DNA of 64,000 bases from Nematostella vectensis. Taxonomy: Eukaryota; Cnidaria; Anthozoa; Actiniaria; Edwardsiidae. Position numbers and translations under genes: made by a program. This document shows, one piece after another, positions 35,501 through 49,800 of the stretch. The stretch is taken from the NCBI RefSeq assembly GCF_932526225.1, contig NC_064046.1:3410001-3474000 (forward strand). The letters run 5' to 3'. The first letter of the stretch is position 1, and every line of letters starts with the position of its first letter. The notes below the pieces were generated by a model. That model searched no databases and was not told where the DNA came from. It worked only from the letters and a program-made list of their open reading frames with translations.

Positions 35501-38500
35501 CAAAACAACACACAACACCACGCCAACTACTGAAGCTCTCAAAACAACACACAACACCATGCCAACTACTGAAGCTCTCAAAACAACAAACAACACCATG
35601 TCAACTTCTGAATCTCTCAAAACAACACACAACACCATGCCAACTACTGAATCTCTCAAAACAACACACAACACCATGCCAACTACTTAATCTCTCAAAA
35701 CAACACACAACACCACGCCAACTACTGAAGCTCTCAAAACAACACACAACACCATGCCAACTACTGAATCTCTCAAAACAACACACAACACCATGCCAAC
35801 TACTTAATCTCTCAAAACAACACACAACACCACGCCAACTACTGAAGCTCTCAAAACAACACACAACACCATGCCAACTACTGAAGCTCTCAAAACAACA
35901 CACAACACCATGCCAACTACTTAATCTCTCAAAACAACACACAACACCACGCCAACTACTGAAGCTCTCAAAACAACACACAACACCATGCCAACTACTG
36001 AATCTCTCAAAACAACACACAACACCACGCCAACTACTGAATCTCTCAAAACAACACACAACACCATGCAAACTACTGAATCTCTCGAAACAACACACAA
36101 CACCATGCCAACTATTGAATCTTTCAAAACAACAAACAACACCATGCCAACTACTGAATCTCTCAAAACAACACACAACACCATGCCAACTACTGAATCT
36201 CTCAAAACAACACACAACACCATGCCAACTACTGAATCTCTCAAAACAACACACAACAACACCATGCCAACTACTGAATCTCTCAAAACAACACACAACA
36301 ACACCATGTCAATTAGTGTAGCTCTCAAAACAACAAACAACACCATGCCAACTACTGAATCTCTCAAAACAACAAACAACACCATGCCAACTACTGGATC
36401 TCTCAAAACAACACAGAACACCATGCCAACTACTGAATCTCTCAAAGCAACACACAACACCATGCCAACTACTGAAGCTCTCAAAACAACACAGAACACC
36501 ATGCCAACTACTGAATCTCTCAAAACAACACAGAACACCATGCCAACTACTGAATCTCTCAAAACAACACAGAACACCATGCCAACTACTGAAGCTCTCA
36601 AAACAACACACAACAACGCCATGCCAACTACTAAAGCTCTCAAAGCAACACACAACACCATGCCAACTACTGAAGCTCTCAAAACAACACACAACACCGT
36701 GCCAACTACTGAAGCTCTCAAAACAACACACAACAACACCATGCCAACTACTGAATCTCTCAAAACAACACACAACACCATGTCAACTACTGTAGATCTC
36801 AAAACAACAAACAACACCATGTCAACTACTGTAGATCTCAAAACAACAAACAACACCATGCCAACTACTGAAGCTCTCAAAACAACACACAACACCATGC
36901 CAACTACTAAAGCTCTCAAAGCAACACACAACACCATGCCAACTACTGAAGCTCTCAAAACAACACACAACAACATGCCAACTACTGAATCTCTCAAAAC
37001 AACACACAACACCATGCCAACTACTGAATCTCTCAAAACAACACACAACACCATGCCAACTACTGAATCTCTCAAAACAACACACAACACCATGCCAACT
37101 ACTTAATCTCTCAAAACAACACACAACACCACGCCAACTACTGAAGCTCTCAAAACAACACACAACACCATGCCAACTACTGAAGCTCTCAAAACAACAA
37201 ACAACACCATGTCAACTTCTGAATCTCTCAAAGCAACACACAACACCATGCCAACTACTGAATCTCTCAAAACAACACACAACACCATGCCAACTACTTA
37301 ATCTGTCAAAACAACACACAACACCACGCCAACTACTGAAGCTCTCAAAACAACACACAACACCATGCCAACTACTGAAGCTCTCAAAACAACACACAAC
37401 AACACCATGCCAACTACTGAATCTCTCAAAACAACTTACAACAACACCATGCCAATTAGTGTAGCTCTCAAAACAACAAACAACACCATGCCAACTACTG
37501 AAGCTCTCAAAACAACAAACAACACCATGTCAACTTCTGAATCTCTCAAAACAACACACAACACCATGCCAACTACTGAATCTCTCAAAACAACACACAA
37601 CACCATGCCAACTACTTAATCTGTCAAAACAACACACAACACCACGCCAACTACTGAAGCTCTCAAAACAACACACAACACCATGCCAACTACTGAAGCT
37701 CTCAAAACAACACACAACACCATGCCAACTACTTAATCTCTCAAAACAACACACAACACCACGCCAACTACTGAAGCTCTCAAAACAACACACAACACCA
37801 TGCCAACTACTGAAGCTCTCAAAACAACACACAACAACACCACGCCAACTACTGAATCTCTCAAAACAACACACAACACCATGCCAACTACTGAATCTCT
37901 CAAAACAACACACAACAACACCATGCCAACTACTGAATCTCTCAAAACAACACACAACACCATGCCAACTACTGAATCTCTCAAAACAACACACAACAAC
38001 ACCACGCCAAGTACTGAATCTCTCAAAACAACTTACAACAACACCATGCCAATTAGTGTAGCTCTCAAAACAACAAACAACACCATGCCAACTACTGAAT
38101 CTCTCAAAACAACTTACAACACCATGCCAACTTCTGAATCTCTCAAAACAACACACAACACCATGCCAACTACTGAATCTCTCAAAACAACACACAACAC
38201 CATGCCAACTACTGAAGCTCTCAAAACAACACACAACAATGCCATGCCAACTACTAAAGCTCTCAAAGCAACACACAACACCATGCCAACTACTGAAGCT
38301 CTCAAAACAACACACAACACCGTGCCAACTACTGAAGCTCTCAAAACAACACACAACAACACCATGCCAACTACTGAATCTCTCAAAACAACACACAACA
38401 CCATGTCAACTACTGTAGATCTCAAAACAACAAACAACACCATGTCAACTACTGTAGATCTCAAAACAACAAACAACACCATTCCAACACTACTGTAGCT

Positions 38501-40839
38501 CTCAAAACAACAAACAACACCATTCCAACACTACTGTAGCTCTCAAAACAACACAAAACATTGCCCTGCACCACCCCAGTGTTAACATCAGCCATAGGGA
38601 CATTACATCATACAACACTTTGCCACATAATAAGTCACCCCCGTTCATCATTTTTGCCAAAAATTTAAGATGGCTGCTATAAAACACCTGGTGAATGCCT
38701 GCATTGTAGTTTACTTGACAGCATACCCATCATCGTCACACCACAGATCACGCTTTTTGCTAAAAAAAATTTTGAACCTTAATATTGGATGAGAAATGTT
38801 AAAACACTCTTAGAGAATAACGAATTCTTATTTTTTTTAGTATCAGAGGACGATCTGAGTCACTCATTCAATGGAAACCTACTTCTGGAGGACGAAATTG
38901 ATCATGTGAGTGAGATCGTCTCGATTTTATGCTCAAAGGATGCAGTATAATGATTGGAAATCTTCCATCAGGCAAGCATCCTATTTTAAACTTTGATGCA
39001 TGTGTTTTTATTTCTAGAGCTGGAAGAAACATTTCTTCTGTCTGACTGTCAATAACAAGCTCTTCTGGACAGAAGAGCAGACGAACCAGGAGGATGACGA
39101 TGAGGATGAGGGCTTTCTTGATGGAGTTGGTGTTGGTGAGGTATGAGATACAATAGGCTTTCTGACTAAAATTGTGCACTACTACATTAATTTTTTTACC
39201 AGGCAAACTTGAATCAGTTTTCTTGAATGTCAGTCAAAATTCAATACAACGATGTTGTATTGAGCGTGGCACTTCTTGATTAGCTCCATAAATTTTCACT
39301 GCAAATTGGGTTTTATGTTTTGACTACCTGACACAAGCATTCAATACTAAACAGGATGAGTTGCAGGAATATCAAAAGAAAACTCAGCACAATCTATACC
39401 TCTAAAGATAATAAAGTTCTTTTCCTTTTCAGTCGAGTAAGGATGAGCTTCACTATGGCGAAAAGTATGTATCAGTATCCATAGCCAATAATATAAAAGC
39501 GATGGAAAAAAATGGGATTCATGATGGTCTTAAAGAGCTCTTGCATCTTTGTTATTGTTTTCATCCAATTTTGGAAGAAAAATTATGTGTTTTCTGTCCC
39601 CAGGTGGTTCCACGGCAAGTTGCCTGATGGTCGCCGTGTAGCAGAGCAGTACCTGAACCAGTTTAACCGTGGAGATGGCTCTTTCCTTGTCAGGGAAAGC
39701 ACGACGTTTGTAGGCGACTTCTCACTTTCGTTCTGGTAAGGAATGAATTGTCAAGTGTGTAAAAGAAAACTATCTAAACTTTGTATGTGATTTACCTCTG
39801 TATCTACAAGAGTAAAAATAAAATATACATGAGTGTTTATTATGAATGAGACCAACGTTTGCGTTGTCAATAGGCGGAAAGGCAAGGTGCAGCACTGTCG
39901 CATCCGGTCGAAGCAGGAGAATGGCCAGACAAAGTATTATCTGGTGGATCAGGTGACATTTGACAGCTTGTACAGCCTGGTGAACTACTACACCTCACAC
40001 AGCATGAAGAGCAACAACTTTGAGCTGACGCTATCAGAAGCCATACCACAGGTACAACAACAATAACAAAGTAATGTATGTTACCATAGTGTTAAAGCCG
40101 CATTGTCACCAGTTTACTTCCGGAGGTCCGACGGAAACCTCAACCGTTAAAAGACAAAAGAATCTATTCGAATCTGAAATATTTAACAGGCCATCCGCTC
40201 TAAATTAGTAGTCACATCCTCAAAGAAACTTCCAATAGACACACTGCTTTCTATATTTTGAAATATTTTTCGTCTTTTCCGTTAAAAATCATCGGAGATT
40301 CTTACGTAATCGACCGGAAGTAAACTGGTGACAATGCGGCTTTAATAATCTCTTAAAGTGCTCTTGTCAGACAGGCTTACAAAAGCTTGCTAAAGGCATG
40401 TAAGATAAATGACTCGCATTTGACTGTTGCACGAATCTGTTATATATATATATATATACATATGGAGCCTTTAAGACAACGACATAGAACACTTTATTTC
40501 ATGGAAAATCCTGTCATCTCACTCCACCTACAACAGCTCTAGCAAAAGATGTAATCTCTGCCTCAAAGAAAAACTTACCATTATCCGCCAACCCAAGCTA
40601 TCAACTTTAAACAAACGTAACGAGCTAGTCTCTTCGTGCCGCCACTGGAACAAAGCCTTGTTATGCAACAGCTGAACTATTCAATTTCATCATAACAGCC
40701 ATTCAAATTTCACGCCCTATTTTCATGTTAATTTTATACATAGATAGTATATAGGTGATGGTAGTAATATATTCTTAATAAATCTCCTGATGAGTGGGCA
40801 ACCAGTAGTAGTTCACGTGTTTTTTTCCTACAAACCAAG

Positions 40840-40871
<32 letters not shown>

Positions 40872-43800
40872 CACAGATTCGTGCAACAGTCAGTCAATAT
40901 ATATATATATATATATTTATAATATGCTATGAAATTTAAAAACTTTAAATGTTTTTTTCATTTTTGTGTTTCAGCCCAACGCTCATCTGGATAAAGAGTA
41001 AGCAAACTGTTTGTTCTGTTCAATCCTTTTTTATTTCTGTTTATGCTGTTTTATGTAAATATTTGGCCGTGTTGTTTTTTTAAAAATCGAAAATGCTTGA
41101 AATAAATAGAAAACTGGATAAATGTATATCATTAGTAGTATGGTATGTAAAAAATAAGGCCCACTTTCGTAGGAGAAAGGCCCCCTATTTGTGTTTACAA
41201 CTGCTTTTATCTGGCATCTAATTAAACTTCGTGATTGATTGACAGCTGGTACCATGACAACCTGACTCGAAGTGCGGCTGAAGACATGCTCAAGAGAGTA
41301 CGTAAGGATGGAGCGTTTTTAGTGCGCAGGCGCGAACGAGACGACAGAACGGGGGAGGAGTCGTATGCGATTTCATTCAGGTAAAAGTGCACCATAACCA
41401 CATGACTTAACACAGGCTTCCCACACACACGGGTGGGTGGGTCTTCAGGGATAATGTTCAGGTAGGTCGTATATGATAAAAACATGACCACACCTAGGGT
41501 ACCCTCACGGACAGGAGAGAAGTCTTTTGCAATCATTGTAATTATATGTAAGCAAACATACATATAAATTTTTCCTCCCCTGACAAAACGTTCTAGCTAC
41601 GGGCATGCAGTATTTTTACAAGCCTAAAACATGCCTACCAAAACCAGGGTCGGATCTAGGGGTGGGCCGAACGGACCCCCCCCCCCCCCCCAACAAAAAG
41701 AAATAAAACCCACGTAAAACCAATTAATCCGGCCCCTTTCCCTGAAACCCTTGCTTTCGCCCCTCTTTTTGGAATTCCTGAATCCGCCTCTGAAAACAGC
41801 CATCTTGTTTCATTTGGCGTTTTTCCCCGCTTTTTTTTTAGGGCAGAGAAGAAGATTAAACACTGCAAGCTACGGCGCGAGGGACGCCTGTTCTCTATCG
41901 GAACAGCACAGTTCGAGAGTCTTGTGGAGCTGGTCGAGTTCTACATGAAGCACCCGCTCTACAAGGGCATGAAACTCAAGTATGCCATCAACGAGAATGT
42001 TCTCTCCAAAGTCGGACAGGTTGGTCTCACAAGCCAAGATTCACACTGCTATGTCTTCCACAATGCTACGTCTTAAAAAGGGCAATCACGACACCATTTC
42101 ACGTAACAAAAAGCATCCATTTCCATCGGCTAATTCTTGTGGGTTACTGATACATTTTCAATAAAATATTGTTTGTAAAGTATCAGACTATTTAGGCAGC
42201 TATGTAGGCGATATCTAACAAGTCAGATACATGACGCTGTTGCTTCTACAATACTTGTCCAAAGCATCAAGTTTTATCTGTAAATTCCTGAGAGCCATCG
42301 ACTTTCACTTAACAATTGTTAGTAAGGTATCAGACTTTCATCATATGTGGTTATTTAGACGATTTCCCTTATCTGGTTGTTTTCATTGTTTTCGGCAGAC
42401 GCCTGAAGATGATGCCATATATGGTACAGGGGATGTCTACCACGAGCCAAATGCCTTCGTCACTAAGGTAGGAAGCAAATCATTGAATAAGCGATTGATT
42501 GGCTATGAAAATAGGGTCAGCATTTCATTGTCTTTGATTGGCAGCCTGCCTGCAGAGCATTGTGGGACTACGAGGGCATCAATGACCAGGAGATGACGTT
42601 TTGTCGTGGCGCGTTTATCACTAATGTCGTCAAGGAGGATTCTGGGTGGTGAGTACTCTTGACTAATCGCTGCATCACTGAAGAACGTGTGCTTGGCCAT
42701 ATTAGGACCTTACCCAAAACGGCGGCTTCGAGAACGTGACTAAAAAATTGTTTTATGCTTAGTGCTCAATTCTATTTTTAACAATTAGACTACGAGTTCT
42801 AGTTGACTATTTAACTCATAGAAAACGAGAACGAGTAGTCTAATTGTTTTAGTATAAATCCACTCACATACTACCTTCAAATAAATGACGATTTTAATAA
42901 TCTATTGTTATTGTTACTGTGAAAACGCTGGCTTTTTCGCTACTCGCTATCTATGGTTCAATAGATAGAGAGTACGAGAGCCAATCAAATTGCGAGATTT
43001 GTGATAGTATCATACCTGTCAACTCTCCCGCATTAGGCGGGAGTCTCAAGATTTTGGACCCCTTCTCCCGCTCTCCCTCGTTGAGCACCAAATCTCCCGC
43101 TTTTGAGCGATTTTTATCGCTTCCGAAAAATTATTCTATAGAAAATCGTCATTTTGCCTATTTTCTATTAAAATATTTGAAACAATAATTCCCTTGTGTA
43201 GCGCAATTTATCTAACACACTTGTGAGATCTATAAGTGGATTTGTTCGTGAGAACTTTCTATACGACTAAAGCCTGCAAGATTAAACCCACCCCTCCCCA
43301 AAAAATAATATACCCCACCACAAAATTCTCAAGCCTTGAGATTTTCGGAGGTGGATTTGTACTGATTCTGTATAGAATTGAGCGCTAAGCAATCTATATA
43401 GAAACCCATAGGGCCAGACGTGAAATTGAATCTGAAATGGACTCTGTCTGATACATTTCACCCGTTTTCCAAACCACGATGTGAAAACTCCAATTTTCAC
43501 GGTCTAGAGCGAGGACGGAATTGTGTGCTGTAAAAAAAAACTTGTTCCCTATGTTGAAAATAAGGTTCTTGTCTTATCTTTACATTTTTGGAAATATAAA
43601 ATCGAGTTAATTTTATCGACGTTACAATAGGATTAAAGTTAATAAAATTATTATTTTTAGTGACGTTCTCCTTGCCATCGTTGTGGCTCTAGGAAGAACT
43701 TTAGACGACGGCAACGCCAACAGCGACGGCGACGGCAAAAACAATTGAAAATTCAAAGAGCCAAACGTAAAATGTACTCTAAAATGGATTCTGTCTGATA

Positions 43801-46800
43801 CATTCCATCCAATTTCCTTCAAACGAAAACGTGAAAAATCTAAGTCTCACCTTCTAGCATTGACAGTAACGCGACCGCCGTCCCTAGGGAATGGCGACGG
43901 CAGACAAAAAGTGACCAAAAAGGCCTTAATGCTAAGCGCTCAGTTCTAAATTAGATTCGATCAAAAAAGTCCAAAAAAGTGTAAGCAAGCCTACAACCTT
44001 ATTTTTATCCTATTTCCTGTATTCTCGCTAGACCATGAAATCTTGGATATTTCGACAGTTCGACGGAAAACGGTTGAAATGTATCAGACAGAAACTATTT
44101 CCGAGAGCATTCACGTCTGCAGCTCTTGAATTTTCTATTGTTTTCTGCCCCCGCCGTACTCGTTTCCGTCCATATTATCCTGATGGCCTTTTTTTCGCTC
44201 AGGTGGATAGGTGACTATGGTGATCAGAAGCAGAAACTTTTCCCCGCAAACTACTGCGAGGAGATCAACTACATTACGGATGAGTCACCGGAAGAGGAGT
44301 CGCCAGAGGTTGGTTTAAAGTTTTTTTTCCAGGAAAAAAAAAATCAATGGATCGGTCCGTACAAGACTTGCTCTCAGCCACGGTGCGATGTTTTCGAGCT
44401 GATGCTTTCGGTGCTGATTGGGTTTGTTTGAAAAAAAAAAATGTATGTCAATATGTGATTCTAGGAAAGATCCTGAAGGTACTAGAAATTCCCGGAGGTA
44501 TATGGGGTCTTTCAGTTACTTTTGAGAACCGTAGTTGACCCTAGGGGGAGCCTGGCTGGCGAAACCAGCAGAGCCTCACATTGTAGTGGCTGTGCCTCTC
44601 ACCACTGGGTGAGTTTATGATTCCCTGTTCCGAGGTTAGTTGAGGTGTTGGTTCTCGCCATTGCTTCGAAGGGTTTTCACCGGGTTCTCTGGTTTTCCTC
44701 GCTCAACAAAACTATCAATTTGCATCCTGAGCTGTGTCCCGTGGTCGGAGAAGTATGGCGGCTTCCTTCCTATGCCTTCGACCCGCCCGCATTGTATCTG
44801 CGCTCTCATAATTCAGTATTCCAGATCATAGGGTAGTGATAAGCCCCCAAGTGTATTTCTTTATATAACCCAGACAATCCCACGATAATTTAATAGACTT
44901 CCATTATGTGCTCTCGACAGAGCCAAGAGCGGGAGGGCAAAGTTCTTGGCGATCTACAGAAAGGCTGTATAGACGTCCAAGGCTGTGCAATCGGTGAGCA
45001 GTTAAATTATAATCTCTTATAGTTAAGAGCTATTAAAAAAAAATCCCCATGTAGGACGAGTGTTCTCAGAATAAATGGCTGTTATTTTGAAAGCGTTTAT
45101 TTGTTTGGACCACTCTCAATTGTTTCAAAATTTGCTTGTCATGGATTTCTTTTTTATCACTTGATTATGAAACGACTCCCCTGCATATCCTGAATTATAG
45201 TTTTAGTCATTGATAAGAGATCCCCCCCCTTCCCTTAACACACTACATGGTGGCTTCAAAGTCATTGTGGGTGACGGATAATTTATCATCACACTACTTC
45301 TACTTTTTCAAGCCTATTCTATGATAGTTGCCTCTTTTAAAACAAAGTTGTTATGCAGAGATTTTAATTGTCAACCCTTCGTTAGAGATTTCGTTGGTCC
45401 TGCACTTGAAATGACAGCAAAACGATTCTGTCGCATGTTAATTTATAAATATATAGTCAAAATTTTAAATGTGGTACTTGTTTGCTTTTGATAAAGTGCT
45501 TGAAGAATGGTATATGTTTTATTTTATTTTACTTTTCTTTATAGAAATGCCTGCACCTAAAGGTGGCCAGAGGCATCTCCTCAAAATTCTAAAGCATGGA
45601 CAGGTTCTTCTCGAGGCAGCAGCCGAATCCCAAGAGGTGAGACACTACCACCCCCTCCCCCGCCCTCTTTTCCCCATGGAACCTAACAGAGCCTAGGCAA
45701 GCAGCAGCCGATTCAAAAGTGGTGAAACCCCCCTCCCTCCCCCCCTTACTATGGAAAACTAACTGGGGATGGGTAAAGCAAAGCTTCAGGTTATGGAACC
45801 CAGGGCTACTCTCCTCGACATTTCTAACGGAGCATTTTTAATTTTTACGCGATAAAATTGGACCCATACAATTTGGATAGATGAACCTATCCCTTAGAAT
45901 ATTCAGTTTTTTTAACTTATAATATTATTTAGCAACTCAATGAATGGCTCGTGAAGTTACAAGAAGCAGCGGCGACTGCGCCAGAAGAGAAAGAAGTTCT
46001 GCGAAAACAGCAGTCCATGAAACAGAACATCGCACAAGAACTATCAGACCTGATCGTCTACTGTCAACCAGTACCCTTCGATATTGAGAGTATGTATATG
46101 CAGCCACTACACTACAACGCTCTCATAATTACCATCCCTTTCCCTCAGTCAACTTCAAGCCAATGCCTTCAATATTAAAGAGCGTAGGCTGACATTAGAT
46201 TTATTTACAGCCACTTACTAACACATTCTTAATTCTTACTCCTTCTCCTCTGGACTGCCGGGCCATTTCATCTACTGCCAGCCTGTACCTGTGCCAGCTT
46301 TTGCCTTATGTTGTTTATTTATAATGATGGCACACATTCAATGTTTTTGTAGATCTAGGTAATGGCAAGCATTACGAGATGTCGTCCTTTCCGGAGACCA
46401 AAGCAGAGCGATACATCAGCAGAAAATACAGCAAAGAGTTTGTCAAGTAAGTCAACATCGAGGGCGTACAGAGGGTTTTGGGAGGTGAATGCAGCTTGAT
46501 AACATGCACTTGCGCTACCTTACCTAAAGGAACCGCTTGTGAAAATGGTACATATAAAGTAAGTCAGCACCGAGAGCGTGTACAGAGGGTTTTGGGAGGT
46601 GAATTCAGCTTGATTACATGCACTTGTGGTATCTTACCTAAAAGAACCGCTTGTGAAAATGGTACATTTAAAGTAAGTCAAGGTCGAGGGCGTACAAAGC
46701 GTTTTTGAAAGTGAATGCAGCTTGTTTACATGCATTTGCGCTATACCTTACCTAAAAGAAAAGAACCGCTCGTGAAAATGTTAAGTAAGTAGACGTCGAG

Positions 46801-49800
46801 ATCGATTGTAAGTGGGTAAACGTCGAGGTTGCACGGGGGAGAGGGGGGGGGGGGTTAAAATATGGAATTCGCATATTATTTCGTTGTAACGCAGTGCTCA
46901 ATTAGAAATAGCGATATGAGATCGCTTGGAAAACAAATAAAAGGACTAGCTGTTAATTTGCAATTTTTTGTATCGAGAATTGGGACAAGGTTTAACTGGG
47001 GTCGATTATTTTTTAAAGGAACTCGGGCGAACGTACATGTATCACAGAACCTGTGTCATCACAAAATATTTTCACCTTGATTCCCTTTCTTTGAATGTTT
47101 TGTATCATCAGGTATCATCGACGTCAGATCAGCCGCGTTTACCCCAAGGGCAGTAGGATAGACTCCTCCAACTACGACCCCGTAATGTTGTGGAATTGTG
47201 GCGTTCAGCTCTGCGCAATGAACTTCCAGACGCCAGGTAGGGTGTCAGTAGTAAAGGGGGTCCCGAGCTATTGTATTTTTTAGCCTTATGACGTTACAGC
47301 TTGGCCCATAGCATAACCCCCCAAAAACTTTCATTCTTTGCTCTTAATTCTAAACTAGTTTTGAAAAACTTCACTCGTTTTTGAAGTACCCAAAAATTAT
47401 AGACAAGTCTAGAACCTCATTTCTAACATAGCAAACAAGGATAGTCTAGTTTTCAGTGCACACTTTCCCGTCCTCGCTTGACCGTGAAACGTGGAGCTTT
47501 CACGTCGTAGTTTGAAGGAAAACGGCTGAAATGTATCAGACAGAATCCATTTCGAGCACATTTCACGTCTGACTCTTTGAATTTTCAATTGTTTTCGGCC
47601 GTCGCCGTTCGCTTTGCCGTCGTCGGGTCCTGTGTTGTAGAGCGTCTACAACACAGGGCCCGACTGGGTGAGCACAAAAACATAAGAATTGTTGCAAAAA
47701 GCGAGAAACGAAACGTCGTAAAAGTGACGTAAAATGAATTTTATATGCAAGAAAATTTACTTGTGTACCTAAGTACAATTTAAAAGAATATTATTTTCTC
47801 TTGTAGATCGGTCAATGCAACTTAATCATGGAAGATTCCTCGATAACGGCAGGTAAATATGATAACTCCAAAAATAATTCTACTGCAGATGTGATAAATA
47901 TCGCTAAAGCTTCTTCAAATAAGCCGATGGAATTGGATGCTGTTCTACACTTTGTTAGCATGGCAAATGGCTTACAGAAGCTCTTCCCTGATGAACAAAG
48001 ACAACATTTTGGGTGTTCGTTTGCAGATGCGGGTATGTGTTAATGCCAGAAAGCATCAGACAAGATGGCTTTTGTCCGTATGACCGCGAGACGAGTGGAG
48101 TTGAACCGCTGACCCTTACGCTCACGGTAAGTGTTTAATTTTGGAAGAGCTCTTTGTGTCTTTTTCATAGTCTTTTAGTACAAGAACTTAACCAGGTGTC
48201 AAGCCCTGGGCGATGGGCTTTTTGGGGAAAAAATGCATGAGCTCTAAAAACATCCTGCATCGTTGGATGCAAATTAAAAAAGCCCCACTACTTGTAAATA
48301 AATATCGTTCAAGCCTGTTACCTTGAAAACTAAAAGAGCGTTAGTTGCCTGCCGAGGAAGATCAATCTGTCTCAGAGTATTTTACCTGTGTTACCGCCAC
48401 GAACGTGAAGACTCGGGTTGACCGCTTCGCATGGGTCTTCTGGGTAATTTTCAATATGACGTGATGGGCCATCTTCTTTCAGGGTTTTCGTCAGCTAGAA
48501 GCCATATTGAAAATTACCTAGAAGACCCTGGGGATAAGGTTCGATTCGGGGGCGAGGTTGAAATTTTTGTCATATTTTCAGGTGATCGGAGCTCGCCATC
48601 TTGTCAAGTCTGGCCGTGGGATCGCTTCGCCGTTCGTTGAGGTCGAGATTGTTGGCGCTCCGTATGACTGCCACAAATTCAGAACAGAAACAAAAGGTGA
48701 AGCACATGATCTCGTCAGCACGTAAAAGCGCACCATATCATACAGGGTACAGTACGTAATAGGACATCATATACAGGGCTCAGTATAGAAAAAAAAAGAG
48801 AAACACAGTACTCCATAAGAACATAATAACCTGCAATGCAGGTGTTAACCCGGTGTTTTATAGCCACCACTTGGATTTTGAGCAAAAATGAAGAACGGAG
48901 GGATGGGGAAGGGGGAGTGAAGGGAGAGACGCCTGCGTTGCATGCTAAGACAACATAGCGCCCCACATCACAGGGTCCTAAAGCGAAAAGGGGGGGGAGG
49001 AGGTGTTGGGCAAAGCACGGATCTGTCTCACTCGGCCATATTTCCTCTATTAAAATAATTTCACTAATTTTATGCACATTCTAAGCTTTTCCTCTCACAC
49101 TTATTTGTCTCTTGACAGTTGATAACGGCCTCAATCCCCTATGGTTCTCAACATTTGAGGTGGATATCCTAAATTCCCCGCTCGCCTACATTCGATTTGT
49201 TGTCTACGATGAAGACATGTTTGGTGAACCCAACTTCATTGGGCATGCGATCTTTCCCATGGGGAGTCTGCGCACAGGTCAGCCACAAGCAACTTGTTCT
49301 ATAAGTGACAATATGAATTTTATTTTCTGCTTTGCAGGGTTGAAATAACTCCTTCAAATCTTTTTTTCAGGTTATAGATCTGTTCCTCTGAAAAATTCGT
49401 TTAGTGAAGATTACGAGATGTCCTCACTGCTTGCGCATATCGATGTTCGCAGTGCAAAGGTATGAGAACTATTTGAACCTGATTCACATTCGACATTTTC
49501 ACCAACATCGTTGTGGTTTGCCTCATGTTTAGATACAGGAGTACAACAAATAGACGTAGGAGCGGGTCTATTTTTTCTGAGATGAGTTGGGGGTTTGACC
49601 TTATGATAATGGGGTATAGAATATTTCATTTCTTTGAGTTTCTGGTGTAATTTTTATATTTGAATCAGAGGCGTTGCAGCCCTAAAGGAAGGTTAGGAGG
49701 TATCTATAGTACAGACAGGGGCGTACGTAGCCTATAGGCCTGCAGTCACTGGACTGAAAAAAAAATTGGCGATCTTATTTGCATAACGAGGGAAAAAAAT

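Noticed and set aside
34449-37106. Open frames of 300-390 codons on both strands in the 39-bp array
   Set aside because: Pure repeat translation caused by a unit length divisible by three. Flanking PLC-gamma exons join in phase without it, and no splice sites support inclusion.
47828-48043. 71-codon frame across PLC-gamma intron 32 (174 bp, divisible by three)
   Set aside because: Retention of the intron in the PLC-gamma frame meets TAA at once (AGG TAA); the open frame is a different one, and the flanking exons splice cleanly.
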